Positions 8,486-18,300 of a stretch of 64,000 nucleotides of DNA are shown one piece after another. The position numbers were made by a program, and so were the translations under genes. How positions within the stretch are numbered: the stretch's first letter is position 1; each line of letters begins with the position of its first letter. The DNA is from Cohnella sp. OV330. GTDB taxonomy: Bacteria > Bacillota > Bacilli > Paenibacillales > Paenibacillaceae. The stretch lies in contig NZ_FOKE01000001.1 in assembly GCF_900112065.1 (NCBI RefSeq), positions 512,828 through 576,827 of the forward strand. The letters run 5' to 3'. The notes under the pieces are model-generated. The model saw only the letters and a list, made by a program, of their open reading frames with translations, made no database searches and was not told where the DNA came from.

Positions 8486-9337
8486 TCAAACTTCCAATTG
8501 TTCCGTGCGGCGCGAGAGCCAATGCCGGACCCTGCCGGCGATCCAGTCGCTGACGAGCGGATGCGGCAGCAACGCGCTCTCGGCGTAGTCGATATCCAGC
8601 CCCGCTAGCCGGTTCGGTACGGCCGACGAGGTGAAGTACCCTTCGCTCAGGAAAACGGGCACCGCCAGCAGCCGCGCCTCCGGATACCGCGCGCGCAAGC
8701 CCGCGATCCGCGCCGCCGGCTCGTCCGGTCGCAGCAGCGCCGCATCCGCGCCGGCATAGCCGCCGATGCGCGCGAGCTCTGCCGCCAGCCCCTCGAGCTC
8801 CCGGCGCCACGCTTCATAGAACCAAGGCTCGTCGCTGCCGTGACCGACGAGCAGCACGCACTCGGACGCCGGCTCGCGCGACCGCGCGGCGAGCTTGTCC
8901 GCCAGCGCGCGCGCGATCTCCGGATCGCTGCCGATCGGCTCACCATACGTGAGCCGCGCGGTGACGGCGATCGGCTCCAGATCCGTCTCGCGCCGCGGCT
9001 CCGCATACGCGCCGAGCGCCCAGCCGATCTCGTCGACATGCGTGCTGCCCGACGAGACGAACAACGGCAGCGCGTAGATGTCGGTCACGCCCTGCGCCTC
9101 CAACGCGCGCACGCCGTCCTGGATCAGCCGGCCCTCGACCAGTTCGAGGTAAGCGGCCACGACCGGCAAGTCCGCCGGCAGCTTCGTCCGCGCCTCCGCG
9201 ACGGCCTCCTCCACCTGCGCCACCCAGCCCGGCTCGCGCGAGCCGTGGCTGATGACGAGGATGCCGGGACGGCAGACTCCGTCTGCCTTGCCTCGCCCCT
9301 CCTGCTCTCTCTCATTTCCTCCGACGAGTTCCTGCAT
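8486..9337 (-). CDS. cbiX: Sirohydrochlorin chelatase, CbiX/SirB type
   Basis: The protein (283 residues) contains two CbiX-type halves: the first with SHGSREPGW (metal-binding histidine) and the second with VGHGSDEPWF. By family, such enzymes insert cobalt or iron into sirohydrochlorin for cobalamin or siroheme. No other tetrapyrrole gene lies nearby, so metal and pathway cannot be decided from context. The region before the first motif (about 28 residues) is charged and poorly conserved in appearance, so a later start is possible. A clear terminator follows. Confidence 0.85.
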   Translation of the reverse strand: MQELVGGNEREQEGRGKADGVCRPGILVISHGSREPGWVAQVEEAVAEARTKLPADLPVVAAYLELVEGRLIQDGVRALEAQGVTDIYALPLFVSSGSTHVDEIGWALGAYAEPRRETDLEPIAVTARLTYGEPIGSDPEIARALADKLAARSREPASECVLLVGHGSDEPWFYEAWRRELEGLAAELARIGGYAGADAALLRPDEPAARIAGLRARYPEARLLAVPVFLSEGYFTSSAVPNRLAGLDIDYAESALLPHPLVSDWIAGRVRHWLSRRTEQLEV

Positions 9338-9468
9338 CCCGCTTCCGCACCTCCGGCTAGACAGCTATTTCCTTCATGCTATCCAACGCGATGGTCGGTG
9401 TCAACGATGAGAAGGCGCGGCAGTGGCCGTGGCACCGTTCGTTCAGACACTGCCTCGCACAAGCGACT

Positions 9469-9654
9469 CTATCCTGCAATTGGACGCGATAGACCTCCCG
9501 ATAAAGCGCTTTGCGACGTCTATCGCGCAAATCTGCAGGATACAACCCCTTAATCGCCTCTTGATCGCGAATTAAGCCGCGCTATCGCGCAGATTTGCGC
9601 GATAGCCTCGCACCAATCGTCCTTCCCCCCGCTATCCTGCACTTTTGCGCGATA
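9469..9654. repeat. Four copies of a 24-bp near-palindromic intergenic repeat
   Basis: Copies at 9469-9492, 9520-9542, 9582-9605 and 9632-9654 share ends CTATC(G/C) and GATAG with a GCGCAAA-type centre, in alternating orientation every 50-60 bases. The third copy is an almost perfect palindrome. The same family recurs at 21197-21383. This cluster fills most of the 364-base gap between the chelatase gene and the secreted-protein gene; no ORF or terminator is obvious in it. Confidence 0.8.
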
Positions 9655-9701
9655 CGACGTGCAGCCGCGGACATTCTCGCTCGTCTGCCCACTATCTAGC
9701 C

Positions 9702-11063
9702 TCACTTATCTTCGAACTTATCCTCAAACGGAATATACTGCGGCGGCTTCTCGAACTCGCTGCCCTCAAGGCCGCCGTTGTCGTAGATCGCGAGCTTCCA
9801 CGCGCCATCGGGGATGGCGGTGCCAGCCGGGATCTCGAAGTAGCGGCTTTCGCCCAGTACCGTGTCGAGCGTATCGCCGATCGGCTGCTGCCATTCGTCG
9901 ATGAAGTGGAGCGTCGCCCCGTAGTCGGGGAAGCGCGGCTTCACGTATACGGTGCCGCCGATCTCGCCTTTTGCATCGTCCGTATCTACGAAGAGCGGAT
10001 CGGGATCTCCGCCGACCGGAACGGACACGGCTGCGGAATGTCCATCGTCGCGCATCGCGAAAACGGCGACACTATCAACGCCGTCCAGCTTAAATTCGGG
10101 CAGCGTCACGCGGCACGCCCTGCCGTCGAACGGATAGTCGTTCGTCACATCGATGAGCGGCTGGATCGGACGCCCCGCTTCATCCGCGCTGTACACGACG
10201 TAGCTCACCGCCGTGGAGCTGTTCGCGTCGTACCAGCTCAACTCGCCGGAGACACGCGTTTTGCCGCTGGAAAGGACGGGCTTGAAGTGAATATCAGACA
10301 CGGGCGCACTGGCAGAATTTACATCTCCCGGATCGACCCAGCTCGTCGCCTCGTCGCGAATATCGTCGTACGCCTGCACCCGCGCGCTGGCACTATAATC
10401 GAATACGCCGCCTTTCCGAAAAGGCACGACCGTCACTTCGCCGAGGATGTCGAGGTCGAGCAGCGGCAGCTTGTAGCGGCCCGACGCCGACTTTGCGATC
10501 TTCTCCGTGCCGCCCGGATATTCGACCTGGTAACCGTCGTAAACCGTGCCGTCCGCCGGATCGCTCCACGCGATCGAAGCCCAGGCGCCTGCGCCGGGAT
10601 TGGCGTCCTTGTAGGTCAGCTCCCCGACGCGATATGCGGGCTCGTCCAGCAGCGTCGCCTTCGCGATCGGCACGGCCGCGGATTTACCTTGGTCAGCCGA
10701 GTTGAAGAGGCCGAGTGCCGCGGCTTTGCCGGTTACCTTCGTGTCCTCGGGGATGACGATAGACTGCCGTTCAGCGACGTATCTGCCGAGCGCCTTGCCG
10801 TACCGCTTGCCTTTATCGTCCACCAGGTATGCCTCATAGCCCTTCGCGGCGTCGGCCCCGGTCGTGTTCCAATAGAAAATGCCGCCGATCTCACCCGCCT
10901 CGGGATCCCGGTCCTTAAAGGTAGCCGTTACCGACGCGGCCGCCTTCGCGTTCCCCGTCGTTCCCGTTGACGCTGCCAGCGCGGAGCCGGCGGGATGTCC
11001 GAGCGACCATATGAATCCTATTCCAAAAAGAGCGACCCCAAGCGCGCGTAGTTGCCGATACAT
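9702..11063 (-). CDS. Secreted protein of unknown function with about four related modules
   Basis: 453 residues with a signal peptide ending near AGSALAAS. The mature part appears to consist of about four modules of around 100 residues, each starting with a similar strand pattern (DRDPEAGEIGGIFYW; YKDANPGAGAWASIAW; GKTRVSGELSWYD; DTDDAKGEIGGTVYV). This suggests tandem beta-sandwich repeats. There is no catalytic motif, SLH domain or LPXTG signal, so it is probably released or loosely bound. The start is well supported by GGAGG 6 bases upstream. A hairpin with a T-run sits about 80 bases upstream in the same direction (11143-11172). Confidence 0.75.
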   Translation of the reverse strand: MYRQLRALGVALFGIGFIWSLGHPAGSALAASTGTTGNAKAAASVTATFKDRDPEAGEIGGIFYWNTTGADAAKGYEAYLVDDKGKRYGKALGRYVAERQSIVIPEDTKVTGKAAALGLFNSADQGKSAAVPIAKATLLDEPAYRVGELTYKDANPGAGAWASIAWSDPADGTVYDGYQVEYPGGTEKIAKSASGRYKLPLLDLDILGEVTVVPFRKGGVFDYSASARVQAYDDIRDEATSWVDPGDVNSASAPVSDIHFKPVLSSGKTRVSGELSWYDANSSTAVSYVVYSADEAGRPIQPLIDVTNDYPFDGRACRVTLPEFKLDGVDSVAVFAMRDDGHSAAVSVPVGGDPDPLFVDTDDAKGEIGGTVYVKPRFPDYGATLHFIDEWQQPIGDTLDTVLGESRYFEIPAGTAIPDGAWKLAIYDNGGLEGSEFEKPPQYIPFEDKFEDK

Positions 11064-11142
11064 GAATGTCCTCCTTGATGAAAAATGTCAGACTCTCCAC
11101 GTATTAAACCTTTTTTTCCAGCTTCAATCGGACGATATCGGG

Positions 11143-11172
11143 CAAAAAAGAAACGCTTGCCAAAGGGCAAGC
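11143..11172 (-). terminator. Hairpin with T-run upstream of the secreted-protein gene
   Basis: On the minus strand GCTTGCC pairs with GGCAAGC around a 4-base loop, followed after a few bases by TTTTTT. It lies 80 bases before the start of the downstream gene, so it could be a leader attenuator or a second terminator for the binding-protein operon. The 215 bases between this and the next hairpin (11389) hold no convincing gene. Confidence 0.5.
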
Positions 11173-11388
11173 ACATCGTATCAATATTGGACAAATCAGC
11201 GTGAAGCGAAGTGTATCGGCGCTTCGGTCGAACGCAAGTCGCCCTGAGGATGGGCTGACGGCGGGGGGAGCGGGACGCGCAGACTTAGAACGGAATTACA
11301 ACTGGTCTCCACAACACTTCGAGCGAGCACGACTGTTCCTACCTAAGACTACCTGGTCCGAACAGCGCACCGCTCGCCACACACATGC

Positions 11389-11420
11389 AAAAACCGCCGA
11401 GCGCTCTCGCGCCCGGCGGC
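11389..11420 (-). terminator. Terminator of the first sugar-transport operon
   Basis: CCGCCGAGCGC (11394-11404) pairs with GCGCCCGGCGG (11409-11419) with one mismatch. An A-run on the plus strand gives a T-run on the minus strand. It starts 20 bases after the binding-protein stop. Confidence 0.75.
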
Positions 11421-11439
11421 CTTCCGACTAACCTATCGA

Positions 11440-13050
11440 TTATTTGCCCAAAAATGCGTTCAGCTGCTTCTGCTTCTCGGCGATGATCGCGTCGAGGCCG
11501 TTCGCCTTCAGCTTTTTGTAGTACTCGTCGGCCTTGGCCGGATCGATCGAGCCGGTGTCGAGGCCCGGATCGTACTGCTTGCGGATGTTGGACTCGACGG
11601 ACACCTGCGACTTGACCGGCTCCGCGTTGAACGTGAAGCCCAGGCCCGGCGAGTTATGCGCGCCTTCGTTGAACTTCTTGAATTGCTCCCACTTGTCCGG
11701 CGCTTCCGTATTCCAGACGTAGTTCAGGAACTGGCTGCCCAGCATCCAGGTCGCGCCGATCGCGTAGTTGCCCGTGTTGGCGGTCGGCGTGATGATCTCG
11801 CCGCTCTTCGTATAGTGATCGCCCTCGATGCCGAAGTTGAGCAGGTTGTTCAGGTACTTGTCGGTGTGCAGCAGGTCGATGAACATCATCGCGCGCTCCG
11901 GATCGCCGGACGTCGTGGAGATGCCGAGCATCGAGCCGGCCGTGTCGCTCGTCGCGACGGTGCGGTCCGTCATGGCGACTTGCGCCAGCTTGCCTGCGAG
12001 ACCGGTCGCGTTCGCCGTCTCGGCGTCCTTGCCGGGCTTCAGCGCCGAAGTCATCATGAACACGTTGCCCTTTTTCATCGCGTCGTTGCCGCTCAGTTGG
12101 GTCGTTGCCGCGTCTTTATTGATATAGCCCTTCTTGAAGAAATCGCGGGTGATCTCCAGCGTTTCCTTGTAGCGCGGCAGCTCGAAGCGCGGCTTAACCA
12201 TCGTCTCGGTGCCATCCTTCATGATCGCGCCTTCGATCGTATTGTCGCCCAGGAAGTCGTACTTGGCAAAGTAGTGCGCGTTGAAGTTATCCCCGTCGCG
12301 CAGGAAGACCGGCGTCATTTCCGGCTTCTCAGCCTTCACCTTGGCGAGAACCGGCTCGAGGTCCGCGATCGTCTTGGCGGCCATCAGCTGGTCGGTGACG
12401 CCCAGCTCGTCGGCGATATCTTTGCGGAAAATGATGCCGCCCTGCTCGGCAAGCTCCTTGTTCGTCGGGATGCCGTAGTTGAAGCCGTTGATCTTGGCGC
12501 CCTTCAGGAACGCCTCGGGCAGCGTGGACAGGATGTCCTGGCCGTATTTCTCCAAGAGGTTGCCGTACTTGCCGTTCGGATCGTTCAGCGGCAGGAAGGC
12601 GCCCTTGGCGACGTTGGTCGCATGACCGTTCCAGCTGGCGGTGAAGATGATGTCCATCGGATCGCGGGAAGCGATTGCAAGATTCATCTTGTTGTCCCAC
12701 TGGCCCCAGTCGACGAGGTTCAGATCGAGCGTCGCGTTGATCTTTTCCTTGAGGTACTTGTTGATCTCGGCCTCGACCTTGGCTTCGTCCTTGGGCGGCG
12801 TGCCGGGGAGGTACAGCGTCAGTTTGTATTCCTTGAGGTCCGGTGCCGCGGCGGACGCGGACGGGGACGCCGATTCGCTCGCAGGCGCCGATGCGCTGGC
12901 GGATGCCGACTGCGAAGCGGACGCCGAGGACGACGGAGATGCGTCGGCGCCTTTATTGTTGTTATTGTTGTTGCCGCCGCAGCCTGCGAGCACGACGGAG
13001 AGCGCCGCGAGGGCGAGCGCGGACTTGCCGAGCTTGTTCTGTACGAGCAT
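11440..13050 (-). CDS. Extracellular sugar-binding lipoprotein (ABC transporter, LplA-like)
   Basis: A 536-residue lipoprotein: hydrophobic signal, lipobox LAGC, then an Asn run and about 45 residues of Ser/Ala repeats acting as a flexible tether. The rest resembles CUT1-type binding proteins of the LplA/YtcQ class, with DUF3502-like C-terminal features. The ATG at 13050 is preferred because GGGAGG lies 8 bases upstream; the longer ORF start at 13071 has no comparable site. It is the last gene of an operon with two permeases (13168-15137). No ATPase is encoded here; by family such systems share an MsmX-type ATPase. The substrate is probably an oligosaccharide, unspecified. Confidence 0.88.
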   Translation of the reverse strand: MLVQNKLGKSALALAALSVVLAGCGGNNNNNNKGADASPSSSASASQSASASASAPASESASPSASAAAPDLKEYKLTLYLPGTPPKDEAKVEAEINKYLKEKINATLDLNLVDWGQWDNKMNLAIASRDPMDIIFTASWNGHATNVAKGAFLPLNDPNGKYGNLLEKYGQDILSTLPEAFLKGAKINGFNYGIPTNKELAEQGGIIFRKDIADELGVTDQLMAAKTIADLEPVLAKVKAEKPEMTPVFLRDGDNFNAHYFAKYDFLGDNTIEGAIMKDGTETMVKPRFELPRYKETLEITRDFFKKGYINKDAATTQLSGNDAMKKGNVFMMTSALKPGKDAETANATGLAGKLAQVAMTDRTVATSDTAGSMLGISTTSGDPERAMMFIDLLHTDKYLNNLLNFGIEGDHYTKSGEIITPTANTGNYAIGATWMLGSQFLNYVWNTEAPDKWEQFKKFNEGAHNSPGLGFTFNAEPVKSQVSVESNIRKQYDPGLDTGSIDPAKADEYYKKLKANGLDAIIAEKQKQLNAFLGK

Positions 13051-13137
13051 GGGTTTTGCCTCCCTTTTCATAGTGAGTAAGGCTTATATGCATGAACCGG
13101 CCGGTAACCGGGTTCTGCCTGCAGGATCGGTCCGGCA

Positions 13138-13155
13138 GTCGCCGCGCGTGGCGAC
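13138..13155 (-). promoter_or_regulatory. Hairpin between permease and binding-protein genes
   Basis: GTCGCC and GGCGAC form a perfect 6-bp stem with a 6-base loop. A weaker stem (GAACC / GGGTTC) lies next to it. It sits in the 117-base gap before the binding-protein gene. Such hairpins in transport operons often stabilise the binding-protein mRNA; that role is inferred. The other transport operon has a similar structure at 23367-23431. Confidence 0.45.
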
Positions 13156-13167
13156 GACCGGAGCGGG

Positions 13168-14097
13168 TCAGCCCTTGACGGCGCCGACGGTGAGTCCCTG
13201 AATGAAGTAACGCTGGAAAAACGGATAGATGAAGATGATCGGCCCGATCCCGACGACGGCCATCGCCATCCGGGCGGTCTCGCTCGGCATCCGGAAGTTC
13301 GGGTTCGCCTGCATGATGGCCGAATACGCCTGGGAGTTCGAGCTTAAGTATGCGATATCGAGCAGCGTCTTGTACATCCGAAACTGAATGCTCATCGGCC
13401 CGTCCTGGTTGATGAAGAGGAGACTCAGAAACCAGTCGTTCCAGTAATTCAGCGTACATAGAAGGCCGACGGACGCGAGCACGGGCAGCGACAGCGGCAG
13501 CACGATCCGGACGAAGGTGCGCAGCTCGCCCGCCCCGTCGATCTTGGCCGATTCGATGAGCGCCGGCGGGATCGAGCCCGAGAAAAACGTGCGGATCAGG
13601 ATGACGAAAAACCCTTGGACGAACATCGGCAGCATGAGGACGAGCATCGTATTTTGCAGATGAAGCCCTTGCTTGTAAGTCAGGTAGAACGGCACGAGTC
13701 CGCTGTTGAACAGAATCGTGAAAAATACGATGAAGGAAAAGATGCCGCGATGCTTGAAGTCGCGCCGCGAGATCGGATACGCGTACAGCGTCATGATGGA
13801 GAGCGCGACGATCGTCCCGACGACGGTGACGAAGATCGAGACCCCGTACGAATGAACGATCGGCTTCCAGTCGTTCAGCAGGAAATCATAAGCGCCAAGA
13901 CTGAATTTTTTCGGCCAAATATTGTAGCCTTCGATCGTGACCGTCTTTTCATCGGACAGCGACACGGCCACGACGATGAGCAGCGGAATGACGCAAAGCG
14001 CGCTGTAAATCCAGAAGATCGTATTGATCACGGCGTTGGTGCCGGTCGATATTTCGTTCGCGTTGAACTTGCGTTTTCGGATGACGCTGGTTGCCAT
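13168..14097 (-). CDS. Sugar ABC transporter permease (LplC/YtcP-like)
   Basis: 309 residues with six predicted membrane segments and the permease coupling loop near ESAKIDGAGELRTFVRIVLP, which contacts the ATPase. It ends in YFIQGLTVGAVKG, typical of the LplC/YtcP group. The real start is ATG 14097 with GGAGG 8-10 bases upstream; a much longer reading frame exists but its front overlaps the next gene in another frame. It is the second gene of the operon, between the first permease and the binding protein. Confidence 0.92.
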   Translation of the reverse strand: MATSVIRKRKFNANEISTGTNAVINTIFWIYSALCVIPLLIVVAVSLSDEKTVTIEGYNIWPKKFSLGAYDFLLNDWKPIVHSYGVSIFVTVVGTIVALSIMTLYAYPISRRDFKHRGIFSFIVFFTILFNSGLVPFYLTYKQGLHLQNTMLVLMLPMFVQGFFVILIRTFFSGSIPPALIESAKIDGAGELRTFVRIVLPLSLPVLASVGLLCTLNYWNDWFLSLLFINQDGPMSIQFRMYKTLLDIAYLSSNSQAYSAIMQANPNFRMPSETARMAMAVVGIGPIIFIYPFFQRYFIQGLTVGAVKG

Positions 14098-14132
14098 GGA
14101 TAGGTTCCTCCTTCTGTGGTCGCGGATGTCGC

Positions 14133-15137
14133 CTAGAACAAGGCGTCGTCCTTGCTGACGCGTCTGACGACCAGATTCGCGGTGAGTACGAGGATGAAGC
14201 CGATGACCGCCTGGTAGAGGCCGGCCGCCGAGGACATCCCGATATCGCCCGAGACGAGGAAGCCCTGATACACGTAGGTGTCGATGACCAGCGTCTTGTC
14301 GTAGAGCGCGCCGGCATTGCGCGTCACCTGGAAGAACAAGCCGAAGTCGGCGTAGAAAATCCGGCCGATCTGCAGCAGCGTCATCGTGACGATGACCGGG
14401 CGGATGAGCGGGACCGTGATCGTCCAGATCTGTCTCCATTTGGTCGCGCCGTCCATATGGGCGGCCTCGTAATATTCGTTGTCGATGCCGACGATCGCCG
14501 CGAGGAAGATGACCGCGTAGTAACCGATGCCCTTCCACGTATTGACGAGCGGCAGGATGAGCGGCCACCATTTCGAATCCGAGTACCAGTCGACCGGCTG
14601 GGCGCCGAACAACGGCAGGATGAACTTGTTCAGAATGCCGATGTCCGGATTGAGGAAGGCGTACACGAGATACGACAGGATGATCCACGACATGAAGTAG
14701 GGTAGAAAAAGAATCGTCTGGTGCAGCTTGGACTGCGCGCGGCTGCGCAAGACGTTCAGCCCGATCGCCATCGCGACGCCGATGACCGTGTTGAGGACGA
14801 TGAACGCCGCGTTGTACGCCATCGTATTGCGCGTGATGACCCAGGCGTCGCTGCTCGCGAACAAATACTTGAAGTTGCCCCAGCCGACCCAGGGACTGTC
14901 CATGAAGTTCTGGATAAAGCTCGGCGACGCGTACGTCATCTGCTTGAACGCGATCAGCGCGCCCGCCATCGGAATGTAGTTATTGACGATCAGCACGATC
15001 AAGGCCGGCGCCATCATCAGATAAAACACGCCGTACCTTTTCCAGTAGCCCTGGTTCAGCGTCTTCGCCCTGGCCGCTTTGCGCGCGGGCTTGTCGATCG
15101 CGGCCGGCACGGCCGGCGTGGCCTGTTCCATCTCCAT
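14133..15137 (-). CDS. Sugar ABC transporter permease (LplB-like)
   Basis: About 334 residues. An N-terminal soluble stretch is followed by six membrane segments. The coupling loop is EAAHMDGATKWRQIWTITVP and the protein ends RRVSKDDALF, as in LplB-type permeases. ATG 15137 lies about 5 bases from AAGGA; GTG 15140 is an alternative. First gene of a three-gene operon. A CACAATTGTG palindrome is centred about 86 bases upstream. Confidence 0.92.
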   Translation of the reverse strand: MEMEQATPAVPAAIDKPARKAARAKTLNQGYWKRYGVFYLMMAPALIVLIVNNYIPMAGALIAFKQMTYASPSFIQNFMDSPWVGWGNFKYLFASSDAWVITRNTMAYNAAFIVLNTVIGVAMAIGLNVLRSRAQSKLHQTILFLPYFMSWIILSYLVYAFLNPDIGILNKFILPLFGAQPVDWYSDSKWWPLILPLVNTWKGIGYYAVIFLAAIVGIDNEYYEAAHMDGATKWRQIWTITVPLIRPVIVTMTLLQIGRIFYADFGLFFQVTRNAGALYDKTLVIDTYVYQGFLVSGDIGMSSAAGLYQAVIGFILVLTANLVVRRVSKDDALF

Positions 15138-15218
15138 CACGTTCCTTACTTTTGGTCTGTGATGTCATTGTACAGGGGGCGCCGGCGCGCCATCTATCTA
15201 CTGGGATGACCGAGATAG

Positions 15219-15228
15219 CACAATTGTG
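15219..15228. promoter_or_regulatory. Palindrome upstream of the first sugar-transport operon
   Basis: CACAATTGTG is a perfect 10-bp palindrome centred about 86 bases before the first permease. The second transport operon has a related palindrome at the same distance (25441-25456). Suggests an operator; no regulator is assigned. Confidence 0.4.
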
Positions 15229-15302
15229 ACTTGTTTTCGATATTTTACCATTTGCATGTCTCTCCAGATAGAATTCGTCGGCGAGACGCCAAAAAGAGAC
15301 GC

Positions 15303-15331
15303 CAAAAAGCGCTCGCCTGGGGCAAGCGCTT
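15303..15331 (-). terminator. Terminator of the GH-A glycosidase gene
   Basis: AAGCGCTCGCC (15308-15318) pairs with GGCAAGCGCTT (15321-15331) with one wobble pair. A T-run follows on the minus strand. It lies about 35 bases after the stop. Confidence 0.7.
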
Positions 15332-15364
15332 CTCGTCAATACTGAACGACCTCTGCTGCTAAAC

Positions 15365-18300
15365 TTAAATCGCGAAGCTCGGATTTGAGCGGGTAACGGC
15401 GACGTCCCTATAGGAGGCGATCAGCTCGCCCTGCGCGTCCGTCGCGAACAGCACCGAGCGTTCGCTGGGCACGGTGAACCGGTAGCTCGCGTCCCCCGCG
15501 CCGATCGCCACGTCGCAGTCGGAGCCGGACTCCGAGATAAAGATATACAGGCTGCCGCTCTTAAAAGTAAGCTTCGTGCCGTAAACGCCAGGGTGGTCGC
15601 CGCCTACTTCCCATACCATGGCGCCGCTTCCCGCCTGCGCTTCTTGCAGCGCCGCCGCATACAACGCCTGCAGCGTATCCGTTCGCTCGTTCAGCTCGAG
15701 CGGCAGCGGGCACCAGAGCAGCTTGCCGGCGCCGAGCGGCCGGACGAGCAGCTCCGCGTTCTGGCTCCAGCCTTCGCCGTCCGGACTCGGCACGACCTCT
15801 TTGTTCAGCTGGCCGATCTTGCGGTCGCCGAAGGAAGCCCGGTACGTTCGGCCCGCGATGCGCACCAGCTCCTCCCGCGACAGGTTGGTCAGCCGGTAGG
15901 CGCCAACCGCCCCGGCCGCCCGCGCGGTCGGCTTCCAGTACGCATCGAGGCCGATCGGTCCGGTGAACAGCAGGGTGCCGCCATGGAGCGCGACGTGAGC
16001 GAGCAGCTTGTCCAGCGCTTCGTCGCTGAAGCTGTGCGCGCTCGGCACGACGATGAGCCGCGGCTTGTCCTTGGACAGCGAATCGAGATGCAGCTCGCTG
16101 ATGCCGTAGAACGGCACCTTCATGTCGCAGGCCAGTACCCGGGTCAGGCTCTGCGTCGCCTCGCAGGCGAACCTGCGGCTCGAAAAGTCGTTCGTATACG
16201 GATAGACGACGGCGACGTCCGCCAGCTCGCGATCCTCGAACAGGTCCGCGATGCGGCCGATGAAGCGGCCGAAGTCGTACGACACGTCCGCCTCCGGCTT
16301 CTCGGTGCCGTCCGCCCGCAGCGCGCCGATATTGGATTCGCACACGTTGTCCATGAAGTAATTCGTGTTCCACAGCCAATGCACGGCTCCGGCGCTGCCG
16401 CCCGCGAAGGCATAGGCGTATTTGCGCTCCAGCAGATTGCGCAGCTCCTCTTCCGTCCGCTTGGCGCGATTATCCGGCATTTCAACGTACATGATGCCCG
16501 TCTCCTGGATGAGCGTGGGCTTGCCCGGATCCTTGCCGAACAAGCCGTCCCACAGCAGCTGATCGTTGAGCCACCACGTATGCACGTTGGTGTAGTCGAC
16601 ACTCTGCGCGTACATGAACGGCGACGGCCGCGGCCCTCTGCCCAGCGCCTCGTCCTGCCCGACCGTAACGAGATGGCCCGGCACGAGCGACCGGATCGTC
16701 GCGCTCAGCGTCTCGACCCAGCGGTTGTGCATGTCCATCGTGAACAGCGTATAGTCGAGCCAGCGCCCGTTCTTCTTGAGCCGCTTGATGTCGTGGATGT
16801 CAAAAGCGATATCGATCTGCTCCGGCGGCTCGGCGGATGCGAAGTCCGGCAGCTCGGTCGGCGTCATGTTCCAGCACGCCTGCAGCCGGTCGATTGCGCC
16901 GTGCCGCTGCCGCAGCCATTCGCTGAACGCTTGCCGCTCGAACTTGTCGTGCACCGCGCGGGGACCGGTGAAGATCCGCGTCGGATCGAACAGCGAAGGC
17001 TCGTTGATGAGGTCCCACTGCACGTTCGACGTGTCCTTGTGCCGGGAGACGATGGACGCGATGAAGCGTTTCTGCGCCTGGACGCTGCGCGGGTCCAGGT
17101 ATGGATTGCGTCCCTCCCACGCCTCCGGCGCGAAGGCAAAAAACGTGAAGGTCACTTCCAACCCATGCCGCGCCGCAGTCAGGATAAAGGCGTCGATCGC
17201 GCGCAGCTGTTCCTCGGAGGCATGCCCGTCCTCGAACATCAGGTGACGCCACGCGCTCCACATGCCGGTGCGGATCCAGTTGATGCCGGCCCGCTTCATC
17301 GTCGCCATCTCCCGGTCCCAGATCGCAGGGTTCGGGAGGTTGATGAACTTGCGGCCGGTATCCGACGCCATGTAGGTCATGCCGACCACGGGAAAAGGCT
17401 TGCCGTCCTTGATGAAATAATCCCGGCCGGCGGCCAGCGGCGAGCCGCGCCGCAGCAGCTCCCGGTCGTAGCACCAGAAGCCCTGGCGCAGCAGGATCCG
17501 CTCGCCGGAGGCGGACACGGCTTCGCAGGCGATCGCGTAGCTGCCCGGCGCGAGCGCTACTGGCGCCACGAAGTTCGCGTACGCGATCTCGCTTCCCGCC
17601 GTCAGCGTCAGCTCTTCTTGCCAGACAGGCGTGCAGCCGGACGCGTCGCCAAGCAAGACTCCAGCAGCCTGTTCTCGCTCCTGCTCCAGCGCCAGCTCCA
17701 GCTCCGGCTCCGGCTCGCCCCGCTTGCGCAGCGAGATCCGCAGCCGCCAGTCCTCCGGCTCGCGCTGCATGCGGCCAGCCGCCGTAATCCGCTGTGCCTG
17801 CACCGTCAAATGCGGCGTCTCGCCCGCATGGTACGCCGCGTAGCTTGGCTTCAGCCAGATCTCGGTCACGCCCGCTTCGCAGAAAGCCGCCCAATTCAAG
17901 AGCGCCGCCGCGCCGCCGCCGGACCAGAACCGCGACGTCAGCCGCTGGTTCGCCAGCAGCCAGCGCCCCCCGGCGAAGTCGCCGCGAAAGTGCTCGAGCA
18001 GCACGACCGGCGCGGTCACCTCCCGGCCGTCGTCGCTCACGCCGACGAGCAGCGGCTGGATGCGCGCGTTCATCGGCCCTGACGAGCCCGTCGCTTGGTT
18101 CAGCTGGTCACGCTCGTGCGTCACGTGCAGCACGAGGCCGTACGTTTCGCCGATGTCGAACAGATCTTCGCTCCCGGCCAGCAGCGGGCGCTCGGGATTG
18201 TGCCGCAAAGTCGCGGCGCGCGCCCCGTCCGCCACCAGCGCTTCGTGAATATGGATCTCTTGATGGTAAGCCGTCATCTCGGACTCGGCGACCCATCCAT

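Noticed and set aside
8286..8588. Plus-strand ORF between dagK and the chelatase
   Set aside because: It crosses the terminator and the antisense end of the chelatase gene; no ribosome binding site or motif.
11201..11431. Plus-strand 76-residue ORF in the gap
   Set aside because: No ribosome binding site, no recognisable sequence, and it runs through the terminator stem.
13168..14688. 506-residue version of the LplC-like permease
   Set aside because: Its first 197 residues overlap the upstream permease out of frame; the ribosome binding site and family alignment place the start at 14097.
15593..18082. 829-residue ORF antisense to the GH-A gene
   Set aside because: It has no recognisable domain, is rich in Arg, and arises from GC-rich codon positions of the real gene. 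No ribosome binding site supports it.
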